Shown: positions 1 through 14,506, counted from the first letter of the stretch. The stretch: DNA of 64,000 nucleotides from Sipunculus nudus (GCA_026874595.1 CM049317.1:63089118-63153117), one strand, 5' to 3'. Numbers and translations: made by a program. The notes: generated from the sequence alone by a model not told the origin.

Positions 1-1960
1 AGAATAAGCAAAGCATAAGCAAAGTGTAAGCAATGGGATTATGCCTTCTAAATTGCTTTTTGGCACCATTTTCTGAAGAAAACAATGTACTTTTGGACTT
101 TGTGGGGGTCCCATAATGTCAGAAATGGTGAAACACTGTAGGTAAATTCTGTTAAAATTAGAAAATGGGTCCCAGGAATCAATAAATGACTTTTTTTAAG
201 TAGCAGAATTTTACATTTGTGGTTTTGATTGAACGATATTGCCCTTACTTTTGATATTAATATTCACTAACCGGGACTTCTGTGTAGCCAGGGGACCCGT
301 CTGTCTCCCTATGGGTCATATCAGTGTGTATTTTTAGGAAAATGCTGCATTTCTGTTGTGATTTTGCGGTAAGCAAAGAATAAGCAGAGCATAAGCAAAG
401 TGTAAGCAAAGGGATTATGCCTTAATAATTGCTTTTTGGCACCATTTTCTGAAAAAAATATTGTATTTTTGGGCTTTGCGGGGGTCTAATAATGTCAGAA
501 ATGGTGAAACACTGAAAGTAAATTGTGTTAAAATTGGAAAATGTGTCCAATAAATCAATAATGACTTTTTTTAAAAATTGCAGAATTATACATTCGCGGT
601 TTTGATTGAACGATATTTCTCTTATTTTTATTATAATGTTCACTAACCGGGACTGCTGTGTAGCCAGGGGACCCGTCTGTCTCCCTATGGGTCATATCAA
701 TGTGTATTTTTAGGAAAATGCTGCATTTCTGTTGTGATTTTGCCGTAAGCAAAGAATAAGCAAAGCATAAGCAAAGTGTAAGCAATGGGATTATGCCTTC
801 TAAATTGCTTTTTGGCATCATTTTCTGAAGAAAACAATGTACTTTTGGACTTTGTGGGGGTCCCATAATGTCAGAAATGGTGAAACACTGTAGGTAAATT
901 CTGTTAAAATTAGAAAATGGGTCCCAGCAATCAATAAATGACTTTTTTTAAGTAGCAGAATTTTACATTTGTGGTTTTGATTGAACGATATTGCCCTTAC
1001 TTTTGATATTAATATTCACTAACCGGGACTTCTGTGTAGCCAGGGGAACCGTCTGTCTCCATATGGGTCATATCAGTGTATATTTTTAGGAAAATGCTGC
1101 ATTTCTGTTGTGATTTTGCGGTAAGCAAAGAATAAGCAGAGCATAAGCAAAGTGTAAGCAAAGGGATTATGCCTTAATAATTGCTTTTTGGCACCATTTT
1201 CTGAAAAAAATATTGTATTTTTGGGCTTTGCGGGGGTCTAATAATGTCAGAAATGGTGAAACACTGAAAGTAAATTGTGTTAACATTGGAAAATGTGTCC
1301 AATAAATCAATAATGACTTTTTTAAAAATTGCAGAATTATACATTCGCGGTTTTGATTGAACGATATTTCTCTTATTTTTATTATAATGTTCACTAACCG
1401 GGACTGCTGTGTAGCCAGGGGACCCGTCTGTCTCCCTTTGGGTCATATCAGTGTGTATTTTTAGGAAAATGCTGCATTTCTGTTGTGATTTTGCCGTAAG
1501 CAAAGAATAAGCAAAGCATAAGCAAAGTGTAAGCAATGGGATTATGCCTTCTAAATTGCTTTTTGGCACCATTTTCTGAAGAAAACAATGTACTTTTGGA
1601 CTTTGTGGGGGTCCCATAATGTCAGAAATGGTGAAACACTGTATCTAAATTCTGTTAAAATTAGAAAATGGGTCCCAGCAATCAATAAATGACTTTTTTA
1701 AAGTAGCAGAATTTTACATTTGTGGTTTTGATTGAACGATATTGCCCTTACTTTTGATATTAATATTCACTAACCGGGACTTCTGTGTAGCCAGGGGAAC
1801 CGTCTGTCTCCATATGGGTCATATCAGTGTATATTTTTAGGAAAATGCTGCATTTCTGTTGTGATTTTGCGGTAAGCAAAGAATAAGCAGAGCATAGGCA
1901 AAGTGTAAGCAAAGGGATTATGCCTTAATAATTGCTTTTTGGCACCATTTTCTGAAAAAA
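1..1960. repeat. Dimeric higher-order block (~752 bp unit) at the left end of the array
   Basis: Two monomer types alternate. One reads ATATTTCTCTTATTTTTATT before TGTTCACTAACCGGGACTGC; the other reads ATATTGCCCTTACTTTTGAT before TATTCACTAACCGGGACTTC. They alternate at 271, 647, 1023, 1398 and 1774, so the repeating unit is the dimer. Similar alternating monomers reappear near 4,030-5,160, which indicates later copying inside the array. Confidence 0.8.
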
Positions 1961-2677
1961 ATATTGTATTTTTGGGCTTTGCGGGGGTCTAATAATTTCA
2001 GAAATGGTAAAACATTGTAGGTAAATTGTGTCAAAATTGGAAAATGGGTCCAAGAAATCAATAAATGACTTTTTTAAAAATATAAGAATTATACATTTGC
2101 GGTTTTGATTGAACGATATTGCCCTTACTTTTGATATTAATGTTCACTAACCGGGACTGCTGTGTAGCCAGGGGACCCGTCTGTACCCATATGGGTCATA
2201 TCAGTGTGTATTTTTAGGAAAATGCTTCATTTCTGTTGTGATTTTGCCATAAGCAAAGAATAAGCAAAGCATCAGCAAAGTGTAAGCAAAGGGATTATGC
2301 CTTCATAGTTGCTTTTTTTCACCATTTTCTGAAGAAATAATGTATTTTTTGGACTTTGCGGAGGTATAATAATGTCAAAAATGGTAAAACATTGTAGGTT
2401 AATTTTGTTAAAATTGGAAAATGGGTTCAAGAAATCAATAATTGACTTTTTTAAAAATAGAAGAATTATATATTTGCGGTTTTGATTGAACGATATTGCC
2501 CTTACTTTTGATATTAATGTTCACTGACCGGGACTGCTGTGTAGCTAGGGGACCCGTCTGTCCCCCCTTTGGGTCATATCAGTGTGTATTTTAAGGAAAA
2601 TGCTGCATTTCTGTTGTGATTTTGCCGTAAGCAAAGAATAAGCAAAGAATCAGCAAAGTGTAAGCAAAGGGATTATG

Positions 2678-3399
2678 CTTTCATAATTGCTTTTTTTCTC
2701 CATTTTCTGAAGAAAACAATGTACTTTTGGACTTTGGGGGGGTCTAATAATGTCAGAAATGGTCAAACACTGTAGGTAAATTCTGTTAAAATTAGAAAAT
2801 GGGTACCAGGAATCAATAAATGACTTTTTTAAAGTAGCAGAATTTTACATTTGTGGTTTTGATTGAACGATAATGCCCTTACTTTTGATATTATTATTCA
2901 CTAACCGGGACTGCTGTGTAGCCAGGGGACCCGTCTGTACCCATATGGGTCATATTTGTGTGTATTTTTAGGAAAATGCTGCAGTTCTGTTGTGATTTTG
3001 CCATAAGCAAAGAATAATCAAAGCATAAGCAAAGTGAAAGCAAAGGGATTATGCCTTCTAAATTGCTTTTTGGCACCATTTTCTGAAGAAAACAATGTAC
3101 TTTTGGACTATGCGGGGGTCTAATAATGTCAGAAATGGTGAAACACTGTAGGTAAATTCTGTTAAAATTAGAAAATGGGTCCCAGGAATCAATAAATGAC
3201 TTTTTTAAAGTAGCAGAATTTTACATTTGTGGTTTTGATTGAACGATATTGCCCTTACTTTTGATATTAATATTCACTAACCGGGACTGCTGTGTAGCCA
3301 GGGGACGTGTCTGTACCCATATAGGTCATATCAGTGGGTATTTTTAGGAAAATGCTGCATTTCTGTTGTGATTTTGCCGTAAGCAAAGAATAAGCAAAG
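2678..3399. repeat. Two-monomer block copied at 6,070-6,791 (offset 3,392 bp)
   Basis: The block is essentially repeated at 6,070-6,791, including private variants such as GACGTGTCTGTACCCATATA (3,305 and 6,697) and ATGCTGCAGTTCTG. The offset of 3,392 bp equals nine monomers. The two copies diverge just before (GCTTTC against GCCTTC) and just after (AAAGTATAAGC against AAAGAATCAGC), which marks the ends of a copied tract. Confidence 0.75.
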
Positions 3400-6300
3400 T
3401 ATAAGCAAAGTGTAAGCAAAGGGATTATGCCTTCTAAATTGCTTTTTGGCACCATTTTCTGAAGAAAACAATGTACTTTTGGACTTTGCGGGGGTCTAAT
3501 AATGTCAGAAATTGTAAAACAATGAAGGTAAATTGTGTCAAAATTGGAAAATAGGTTCAAGAAATCAATAAATGACTTTTTTAAAAATAGAATAATTATA
3601 CATTTGCGGTTTCGATTGAACGATAATGCCCTTACTTTTGATATTAATGTTCACTAACCGGGACTGCTGTGTAGCCAGGGGACCTGTCTGTCTCCCTATG
3701 GGTCACTTCAGTGTGAATTTTTATGAAAATGCTGCATTTCTGTTGTGATTTTGCCGTAAGCAAAGAATAAGCAAAGTATAAGCAAAGTGTAAGCAAAGGG
3801 ATTATGCCTTCTAAATTGCTTTTTGGCACCATTTTCTGAAGAAAACAATGTACTTTTGGACTTTGGGGGGGGGGGTCTAATAATGTCAGAAATGGTGAAA
3901 CACTGTAGGTAAATTCTGTTAAAATTAGAAAATGGGTCCCAGGAATCAATAAATGACTTTCTTAAAGTAGCAGAATTTTACATTTGTGGTTTTGATTGAA
4001 CGATATTGCCCTTACTTTTGATATTAATTTTCACTAACCGGGACTGCTGTGTAGCCAGGGGACCCGTCTGTCTCCATATGGGTCATATCAGTGTGTATTT
4101 TTAGGAAAATGCTGCATTTCTGTTGTGATTTTGCGGTAAGCAAAGAATAAGCAGAGCATAAGCAAAGTGTAAGCAAAGGGATTATGCCTTAATAATTGCT
4201 TTTTGGCACCATTTTCTGAAAAAAATATTGTATTTTTGGGCTTTGCGGGTGTCTAATAATGTCAGAAATGGTGAAACACTGAAAGTAAATTGTGTTAAAA
4301 TTGGAAAATGTGTCCAATAAATCAATAATGACTTTTTTAAAAATTGCAGAATTATACATTCGCGGTTTTGATTGAACGATATTTCTCTTACTTTTGATAA
4401 TAATGTTCACTAACCGGGACTGCTGTGTAGCCAGGGGACCCGTCTGTCTCCCTATGGGTCATATCAGTGTGTATTTTTAGGAAAATGCTGCATTTCTGTT
4501 GTGATTTTGCCGTAAGCAAAGAATAAGCAAAGCATAAGCAAAGTGTAAGCAATGGGATTATGCCTTCTAAATTGCTTTTTGGCACCATTTTCTGAAGAAA
4601 ACAATGTACTTTTGGACTTTGTGGGGGTCCCATAATGTCAGAAATGGTGAAACACTGTAGGTAAATTCTGTTAAAATTAGAAAATGGGTCCCAGCAATCA
4701 ATAAATGACTTTTTTAAAGTAGCAGAATTTTACATTTGTGGTTTTGATTGAACGATATTGCCCTTACTTTTGATATTAATATTCACTAACCGGGACTTCT
4801 GTGTAGCCAGGGGAACCGGCTGTCTCCATATGGGTCATATCAGTGTATATTTTTAGGAAAATGCTGCATTTCTGTTGTGATTTTGCGGTAAGCAAAGAAT
4901 AAGCAGAGCATAGGCAAAGTGTAAGAAAAGGGATTATGCATTAATAATTGCTTTTTGGCACCATTTTCTGAAAAAAAATATTGTATTTTTGGGCTTTGCG
5001 GGGTCTAATAATGTCAGAAATGGTGAAACACTGAAAGTAAATTGTGTTAAAATTGGAAAATGTGTCCAATAAATCAATAATGACTTTTTTAAAAATTGCA
5101 GAATTATACATTCGCGGTTTTGATTGAACGATATTGCGCTTACTTTTGATATTAATGTTCACTGACCGGGACTGCTGTGTAGCTACGGGACCCGTCTGTC
5201 CCCCCTTTGGGTCATATCAGTGTGTATTTTTAGGAAAATGCTGCATTTCTGTTGTGATTTTGCCGTAAGCAAAGAATAAGCAAAGAATCAGCTAAGTGTA
5301 AGCCAAGGGATTATGCCTTCATAATTGCTTTTTTTTCTCCATTTTCTGAAGAAATAATGTATTTTTGGACTTTGCGGTGGTCTAATAATTTCAGAAATGG
5401 TAAAACATTGTAGGTAAATTGTGTCAAAATTGGAAAATGGGTCCAAGAAATCAATAAATGACTTTTTTAAAAATATAAGAATTATACATTTGCGGTTTTG
5501 ATTGAACGATATTGCCCTTACTTTTGATATTAATGTTCACTAACCGGGACTGCTGTGTAGCCAGGGGACCCGTCTGTACCCATATGGGTCATATCAGTGT
5601 GTATTTTTAGGAAAATGCTTCATTTCTGTTGTGATTTTGCCGTAAGCAAAGAATAAGCAAAGAATCAGCAAAGTGTAAGCAAAGGGATTATGCCTTCATA
5701 ATTGCTTTTTTTCTCCATTTTCTGAAGAAAACAATGTACTTTTGGACTTTGGGGGGGTCTAATAATGTCAGAAATGGTCAAACACTGTAGGTAAATTCTG
5801 TTAAAATTAGAAAATGGGTACCAGGAATCAATAAATGACTTTTTTAAAAATATAAGAATTATACATTTGCGGTTTTGATTGAACGATATTGCCCTTACTT
5901 TTGATATTAATGTTCACTAACCGGGACTGCTGTGTAGCCAGGGGACCCGTCTGTACCCATATGGGTCATATCAGTGTGTATTTTTAGGAAAATGCTTCAT
6001 TTCTGTTGTGATTTTGCCGTAAGCAAAGAATAAGCAAAGAATCAGCAAAGTGTAAGCAAAGGGATTATGCCTTCATAATTGCTTTTTTTCTCCATTTTCT
6101 GAAGAAAACAATGTACTTTTGGACTTTGGGGGGGTCTAATAATGTCAGAAATGGTCAAACACTGTAGGTAAATTCTGTTAAAATTAGAAAATGGGTACCA
6201 GGAATCAATAAATGACTTTTTTAAAGTAGCAGAATTTTACATTTGTGGTTTTGATTGAACGATAATGCCCTTACTTTTGATATTATTATTCACTAACCGG

Positions 6301-7632
6301 GACTGCTGTGTAGCCAGGGGACCCGTCTGTACCCATATGGGTCATATTTGTGTGTATTTTTAGGAAAATGCTGCAGTTCTGTTGTGATTTTGCCATAAGC
6401 AAAGAATAATCAAAGCATAAGCAAAGTGAAAGCAAAGGGATTATGCCTTCTAAATTGCTTTTTGGCACCATTTTCTGAAGAAAACAATGTACTTTTGGAC
6501 TATGCGGGGGTCTAATAATGTCAGAAATGGTGAAACACTGTAGGTAAATTCTGTTAAAATTAGAAAATGGGTCCCAGGAATCAATAAATGACTTTTTTAA
6601 AGTAGCAGAATTTTACATTTGTGGTTTTGATTGAACGATATTGCCCTTACTTTTGATATTAATATTCACTAACCGGGACTGCTGTGTAGCCAGGGGACGT
6701 GTCTGTACCCATATAGGTCATATCAGTGGGTATTTTTAGGAAAATGCTGCATTTCTGTTGTGATTTTGCCGTAAGCAAAGAATAAGCAAAGAATCAGCAA
6801 AGTGTAAGCAAAGGGATTATGCCTTCATAATTGCTTTTTTTCTCCATTTTCTGAAGAAAACAATGTACTTTTGGACTTTGCGGGGGTCTAATAATGTCAG
6901 AAATTGTGAAACACTGTAGGTAAATTCTGTTAAAATTACAAAATGGGTCCCAGGAATAAATAAATGACTTTTTTAAAGTAGCAGAATTTTACATTTGTGG
7001 TTTTGATTGAACGATATTGCCCTTACTTTTGATATTAATATTCACTAACCGGGACTGCTGTGTAGCCAGGGGACCCGTCTGTCTCCATATAGGTCATATC
7101 AGTGTGTATTTTTAGGAAAATGCTGCATTTCTGTTGTGATTTTGCCATAAGCAAAGAATAAGCAAAGCATCAGCAAAGTGTAAGCAAAGGGATTATGCTT
7201 CATAGTTGCTTTTTTTCACCATTTTCTGAAGAAATAATGTATTTTTGGACTTTGCGGGGGTCTAATAATGTCAGAAATGGTAAAACATTGTAGGTTAATT
7301 GTGTTAAAATTGGAAAATGGGTCCAAGAAATCAATAAATGACTTTTTTAAAAATAGAAGAATTATACATTTGCGGTTTTGATTGAACGATATTGCTCTTA
7401 CTTTTGATATTAATGTTCACTAACCGGGACTGCTGTGTAGCCAGGGAACCCGTCTGTCTCCCTATGGGTCATATCAGTGTGTATTTTTAGGAAAATGCTG
7501 CATTTCTGTTACGATTTTGCCATAAGCAAAGAATAAGCAAAGTATAAGCAAAGTGTAAGCAAAGAGATTATGCCTTCTAAATTGCTTTTTGGCACCATTT
7601 TCTGAAGAAAACAATGTACTTTTGGACTTTGC

Positions 7633-9904
7633 GGGGGTCTAATAATGTCAGAAATTGTAAAACAATGAAGGTAAATTGTGTCAAAATTGGAAAATAGGTT
7701 CAAGAAATCAATAAATGACTTTTTTAAAAATAGAAGAATTATACATTTGCGGTTTCGATTGAACGATAATGCCCTTACTTTTGATATTAATGTTCACTAA
7801 CCGGGAGTGCTGTGTAGCCAGGGGACCTGTCTGTCTCCCTATGGGTCACTTCAGTGTGAATTTTTAGGAAAATGCTGCATTTCTATTGTGATTTTGCCGT
7901 AAGCAAAGAATAAGCAAAGTATAAGCAAAGTGTAAGCAAAGGGATTATGCCTTCTAAATTGCTTTTTGGCACCATTTTCTGAAGAAAACAATGTACTTTT
8001 GGACTTTGGGGGGGGGGGGGGGTCTAATAATGTCAGAAATGGTGAAACACTGTAGGTAAATTCTGTTAAAATTAGAAAATGGGTCCCAGGAATCAATAAA
8101 TGACTTTTTTAAAGTAGCAGAATTTTACATTTGTGGTTTTGATTGATCGATATTGCCCTTACTTTTGATATTAATATTCACTAACCGGGACTTCTGTGTA
8201 GCCAGGGGACCCGTCTGTCTCCATATGGGTCATATCAGTGTGTATTTTTAGGAAAATGCTGCATTTCTGTTGTGATTTTGCGGTAAGCAAAGAATAAGCA
8301 GAGCATAAGCAAAGTGTAAGCAAAGGGATTATGCCTTAATAATTGCTTTTTGGCTCCATTTTCTGAAAAAAATATTGTATTTTTGGGCTTTGTGGGGGTC
8401 TAATAATGTCAGAAATGGTGAAACACTGAAAGTAAATTGTGTTAAAATTGGAAAATGTGTCCAATAAATCAATAATGACTTTTTTAAAAATTGCAGAATT
8501 ATACATTCGCGGTTTGATTGAACGATATTGCCCTTACTTTTGATATTAATGTTCACAAACGGGGACTGCTGTGTAGCCAGGGAACCCGTCTGTCTCCCTA
8601 TGGGTCATATCAGTGTGTGTTTTTAGAAAAATGTGTTATTCCCGTGATGATTTCCCATAAGCAAAGAATAAGCAAAGCATAAGCAAAGTGTAAGCAAAGG
8701 GATTATGCCTTTATAATTGCTTTTTGGCACCATTTTCTGAAGAAATAATGTTTTTTTAGGGCTTTGAGGGGGTCTAATAATGTCAGAAATTGTAAAACAA
8801 TGAAGGTAAATTGTGTCAAAATTGGAAAATAGGTTCAAGAAATCAATAAATGACTTTTTTAAAAATAGAAGAATTATACATTTGCGGTTTCGATTGAACG
8901 ATAATGCCCTTACTTTTGATATTAATGTTCACTAACCGGGAGTGCTGTGTAGCCAGGGGACCTGTCTGTCTCCCTATGGGTCACTTCAGTGTGAATTTTT
9001 AGGAAAATGCTGCATTTCTATTGTGATTTTGCCGTAAGCAAAGAATAAGCAAAGTATAAGCAAAGTGTAAGCAAAGGGATTATGCCTTCTAAATTGCTTT
9101 TTGGCACCATTTTCTGAAGAAAACAATGTACTTTTGGACTTTGGGGGGGGGGGGGGGGGTCTAATAATGTCAGAAATGGTGAAACACTGTAGGTAAATTC
9201 TGTTAAAATTAGAAAATGGGTCCCAGGAATCAATAAATGACTTTTTTAAAGTAGCAGAATTTTACATTTGTGGTTTTGATTGATCGATATTGCCCTTACT
9301 TTTGATATTAATATTCACTAACCGGGACTTCTGTGTAGCCAGGGGACCCGTCTGTCTCCATATGGGTCATATCAGTGTGTATTTTTAGGAAAATGCTGCA
9401 TTTCTGTTGTGATTTTGCGGTAAGCAAAGAATAAGCAGAGCATAAGCAAAGTGTAAGCAAAGGGATTATGCCTTAATAATTGCTTTTTGGCTCCATTTTC
9501 TGAAAAAAATATTGTATTTTTGGGCTTTGTGGGGGTCTAATAATGTCAGAAATGGTGAAACACTGAAAGTAAATTGTGTTAAAATTGGAAAATGTGTCCA
9601 ATAAATCAATAATGACTTTTTTAAAAATTGCAGAATTATACATTCGCGGTTTGATTGAACGATATTGCCCTTACTTTTGATATTAATGTTCACAAACGGG
9701 GACTGCTGTGTAGCCAGGGAACCCGTCTGTCTCCCTATGGGTCATATCAGTGTGTGTTTTTAGAAAAATGTGTTATTCCCGTGATGATTTCCCATAAGCA
9801 AAGAATAAGCAAAGCATAAGCAAAGTGTAAGCAAAGGGATTATGCCTTTATAATTGCTTTTTGGCACCATTTTCTGAAGAAATAATGTTTTTTTAGGGCT
9901 TTGA
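7633..9904. repeat. Tandem duplication of a three-monomer unit (1,135-1,137 bp)
   Basis: 7,633-8,767 and 8,768-9,904 are near-identical trimers. Shared private variants include GGTTTCGATTGAACGATAAT, CCGGGAGTGCTG, GGTCACTTCAGTGTGAA and GATTGATCGATATTG. The offset changes from 1,135 to 1,137 across the poly-G tract, which has about 16 G near 8,008 and about 18 G near 9,143, so that homopolymer has changed length since the duplication. Confidence 0.85.
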
Positions 9905-10446
9905 GGGGGTCTAATAATGTCAGAAATGGTGAAACACTGAAAGTAAATTGTGTTAAAATTGGAAAATGGGTCCAACAAATCAATAAATGACTTTTTTAAA
10001 AATAGCAAAATTACACTTTTGCGGTTTTGAATGAACGATATTGCCCTTACTTTTGATATTAATGTTCACTAACCGGGACTGCTGTGCAGCCAGGGAGCCC
10101 GTCTATCTCCCTATGGTTCATATCAGTGTATATTTTTAGGAAAATGCTCCATTTCTGTCGTGATTTTGCCGTAAGCCAAGAATAAGCAAAGCATAATCAA
10201 AGTGTAAGCAAAGGGATTATGCCTTTATAATTGATTTTGGCAGAATTTTCTGAAAAAATAATGTATTTTTGGACTATGGGGGGTCTAATAATGTCAGAAA
10301 TGGTAAAACACTGTAGGTAAATTGTGTGAAAATTGAAAAATGGGTCCAATAAATCAATAAATGACTTTTTTTAAAATAGCAGGATTATACATTTGTGGTT
10401 TTGATTGAACGATATTGCCCTTACTTTTGATATTACTATTCACTAA

Positions 10447-10669
10447 CCGGGACTGCTGTGCAGCCAGGGAGCCCGTCTATCTCCCTATGGGTCATATCAG
10501 TGTATATTTTTAGGAAAATGCTCCATTTCTGTCGTGATTTTGCCGTAAGCAAAGAATAAGCAAAGCATAAGCAAAGTGTATGCAAAGGGATAATGCCTTC
10601 ATAATTGCTTTTTAGTACCATTTTTGATTGAACGATATTGCCCTTACTTTTGATATAAATGTTCACTAA
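10447..10669. repeat. Deletion monomer of ~223 bp (first of 13 recognised)
   Basis: The interval between successive CCGGGACT landmarks is 223 bp instead of 376. About 152 bp is missing between CCATTTT and TTTTGATTGAACG, with a T run at both ends. The same junction (GTACCATTTTTGATT) occurs near 10,615, 13,845, 14,444, 16,529, 18,250, 19,220, 22,450, 23,049, 25,133, 26,854, 27,833, 28,796 and 29,388, and nowhere left of 10.4 kb. All copies share the one junction, so they descend from one deletion that was then amplified. Confidence 0.9.
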
Positions 10670-13308
10670 CCGGGACTGCTGTGTAGCCAGGGGACCCGTC
10701 TGTACCCATATGGGTCATATTTGTGTGTATTTTTAGGAAAATGCTGCAGTTCTGTTGTGATTTTGCCGTAAGAAAAGAATAAGCTAAGCATAAGCAAAGT
10801 GTAAGCAAAGGGATTATGCCTTCTAAATTGCTTTTTGGCACCATTTTCTGAAGAAAACAATGTACTTTTGGACTTTGTGGGGGTCTCATAATATCAGAAA
10901 TGGTGAAACCCTGTAGGTAAATTCTGTTAAAATTAGAAAATGGGTCCAGGAATCAATAAATGACTTTTTTAGAGTAGCAGAATTTTACATTTGTGGTTTT
11001 GATTGAACGATATTGCCCTTACTTTTGATATTAATGTTCACTTACCGGTACTGCTGTGTAGCCAGGGGACCCGTCTGTCTCCATATGGGTCATATCAGTG
11101 TGTATTTTTAGGAAAATGCTGCATTTCTGTTGTGATTTTGCGGTAAGCAAAGAATAAGCAGAGCATAAGCAAAGTGTAAGCAAAGGGATTATGCCTTAAT
11201 AATTGCTTTTTGGCACCATTTTCTGAAAAAAATATTGTATTTTTGGGATTTGCGGGGGTCAATAATGTCAGAAATGGTGAAACACTGAAAGTAAATTGTG
11301 TTAAAATTGGAAAATGTGTCCAATAAATCAATAATGACTTTTTTAAAAATAGAAGAATTATACATTTGCGGTTTTGATTGAACGATAATGCCCTTACTTT
11401 TGATATTAATGTTCACTAACCGGGACTGCTGTGTAGCCAGGGAACCCGTCTGTCTCCCTATGGGTCATATCAGTGTGTATTTTTAGGAAAATGCTGCATT
11501 TCTGTTGTGTATTTGCCGTAAGCAAAGAATAAGCAAAGAATCAGCAAAGTGTAAGCAAAGGGATTATACCTTCATAATTGCTTTTTCGCACCATTTTCTG
11601 AAGAACACAATGTACTTTTGGACTTTGGGGGGGTCTAATAATGTCAGAAATGGTGAAACACTGTAGGTAAATTCTGTTAAAATTAGAAAATGGGTCCCAG
11701 GAATCAATAAATGACTTTTTTAAAGTAGCAGAATTTTACATTTGTGGTTTTGATTGAACGATATTGCCCTTACTTTTGATATTAATATTCACTAACTGGG
11801 ACTGCTGTGTAGCCAGGGGCCCGTCTGTCTCCATATCGGTCATATCAGTGTGTATTTTTAGGAAAATGCTGCATTTCTGTTGTGATTTTGCCGTAAGCAA
11901 AGAATAAGCAAAGAATCAGCAAAGTGTAAGCAAAGGGATTATGCCTTCATAATTGCTTTTTGGCACCATTTTCTGAAGAAAACAATGTACTTTTGGACTT
12001 TGGGGGGGTCTAATAATGTCAGAAATGGTGAAACACTCTAGGTAAATTCTGTTAAAATTAGAAAATGGGTCCCAGGAATCAATAAATGACTTTTTTAAAG
12101 TAGCAGAATTTTACATTTGTGGTTTTGATTGAACGATATTGCCCTTACTTTTGATATTAATATTCACTAACCGGGACTGCTGTGTAGCCAGGGGACCCGT
12201 CTGTCTCCCTATGGGTCATATCAGTGTGTATTTTTAGGAAAATGCTGCATTTCTGTTGTGATTTTGCCGTAAGCAAAGAATAAGCAAAGCATAAGCAAAG
12301 TGTAAGCAAAGGGATTATGCCTTCTAAATTGCTCTTCTGGCACCATTTTCTGAAGAAAACAATGTACTTTTGGACTTTGTGGGGGTCTCATAATATCAGA
12401 AATGGTGTAACTCTGTAGGTAAATTCTGTTGAAATTAGAAAATGGGTCCCAGGAATCAATAAATGACTTTTTTAAAGTAGCAGAATTTTACATTTGTGGT
12501 TTTGATTGAACGATATTGCCCTTACTTTTGATATTAATATTCACGAACCGGGACTTCTGTGTAGCCAGGGGACCCGTCTGTCTCCATATGGGTCATATCA
12601 GTGTGTATTTTTAGGAAAATGCTGCATTTCTGTTGTGATTTTGCGGTAAGCAAAGAATAAGCAGAGCATAAGCAAAGTGTAAGCAAAGGGATTATGCCTT
12701 AATAATTGCTTTTTGGCACCATTTTCTGAAAAAAATATTGTATTTTTGGGCTTTGCGGGGGTCTAATAATGTCAGAAATGGTGAAACACTGAAAGTAAAT
12801 TGTGTTAAAATTGGAAAATGTGTCCAATAAATCAATAATGACTTTTTTAAAAATTGCAGAATTATACATTCGCGGTTTGATTGAACGATATTGCCCTTAC
12901 TTTTGATATTAATGTTCACTGACCGGGACTGCTGTGTAGCTAGGGGACCCGTCTGTCCCCCTTTGGGTCATATCAGTGTGTATTTTAAGGAAAATGCTGC
13001 ATTTCTGTTGTGATTTTGCCGTAAGCAAAGAATAAGCAAAGAATCAGCAAAGTGTAAGCAAAATGATTATGCCTTCATAATTGCTTTTTTTCTTCATTTT
13101 CTGAAGAAAACAATGTACTTTTGGACTTTGCGGGAGTCTAATAATGTCAGAAATGGTCAAACACTGTAGGTAAATTCTGTTAAAATTAGAAAATGGGTCC
13201 CAGGAATCAATAAATGACTTTTTTAAGTAGCAGAATTTTACATTTGTGGTTTTGATTGAACGATATTGCCCTTACTTTTGATATTAATATTCACTAACCG
13301 GGACTCCT

Positions 13309-14506
13309 GTGTAGCCAGGGGACCCGTCTGTCTCCCTATGGGTCATATCAGTGTGTATTTTTGGGAAAATGCTGCATTTCTGTTGTGATTTTGCCGTAAG
13401 CCAAGAATAAGCAAAGCATAATCAAAGTGTAAGCAAAGGGATTATGCCTTTATAATTGATTTTGGCAGAATTTTCTGAAAAAAATAATGTATTTTTGGAC
13501 TCTGGGAGGTCTAATAATGTCAGAAATGATAAAACACTGTAGGTAAATTGTGTGAAAATTGAAAAATGGGTCCAATAAATCAATAAATGACTTTTTTTAA
13601 AAATAGCAGGATTATACATTTGTGGTTTTGATTGAAAGATATTGCCCTTACTTTTGATATTACTATTCACGTACCGGGACTGCTGTGCAGCCAGGGAGCC
13701 CGTCTATCTCCCTATGGTTCATATCAGTGTATATTTTTAGGAAAATGCTCCATTTCTGTCGTGATTTTGCCGTAAGCAAAGAATAAGCAAAGCATAAGCA
13801 AAGTGTATGCAAAGGGATAATGCCTTCATAATTGCTTTTTGGTACCATTTTTGATTGAACGATATTGCCCTTACTTTTGATATTAATGTTCACTAACCGG
13901 GACTGCTGTGTAGCCAGGGGACCCGTCTGTCTCCCTATGGGTCATATCAGTGTGTATTTTTGGGAAAATGCTGCATTTCTGTTGTAATTTTGCCGTAAGC
14001 CAAGAATAAGCAAAGCATAATCAAAGTGTAAGCAAAGGGATTATGCCTTTATAATTGATTTTGGCAGAATTTTCTGAAAAAAATAATGTATTTTTGGACT
14101 CTGGGAGGTCTAATAAGGTCAGAAATGATAAAACACTGTAGGTAAATTGTGTGAAAATTGAAAAATGGGTCCAATAAATCAATAAATGACTTTTTTTTAA
14201 AATAACAGGATTATACATTTGTGGTTTTGATTGAAAGATATTGCCCTTACTTTTGATATTACTATTCACGTACCGGGACTGCTGTGCAGCCAGGGAGCCC
14301 GTCTATCTCCCTATGGTTCATATCAGTGTATATTTTTAGGAAAATGCTCCATTTCTGTCGTGATTTTGCCGTAAGCAAAGAATAAGCAAAGCATAAGCAA
14401 AGTGTATGCAAAGGGATAATGCCTTCATAATTGCTTTTTGGTACCATTTTTGATTGAACGATATTGCCCTTACTTTTGATATTAATGTTCACTAACCGGG
14501 ACTGCT
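13309..14506. repeat. Two copies of a 599 bp composite unit (full monomer plus deletion monomer)
   Basis: A full monomer followed by a ~223 bp deletion monomer is repeated in tandem with an offset of 599 bp. Both copies share GGCAGAATTTTCTG, ACTCTGGGAGGTC and TTCACGTACCGGGAC. The pair is carried again in the second 8.6 kb copy at about 21,914-23,111. Confidence 0.85.

Noticed and set aside
264-280. CENP-B box in the TTCACTAACCGGGA block of the monomer
   Set aside because: TTC and CGGG are present but separated by 6 rather than 8 bases, and the G and A expected between them are missing, so it does not fit the canonical pattern.
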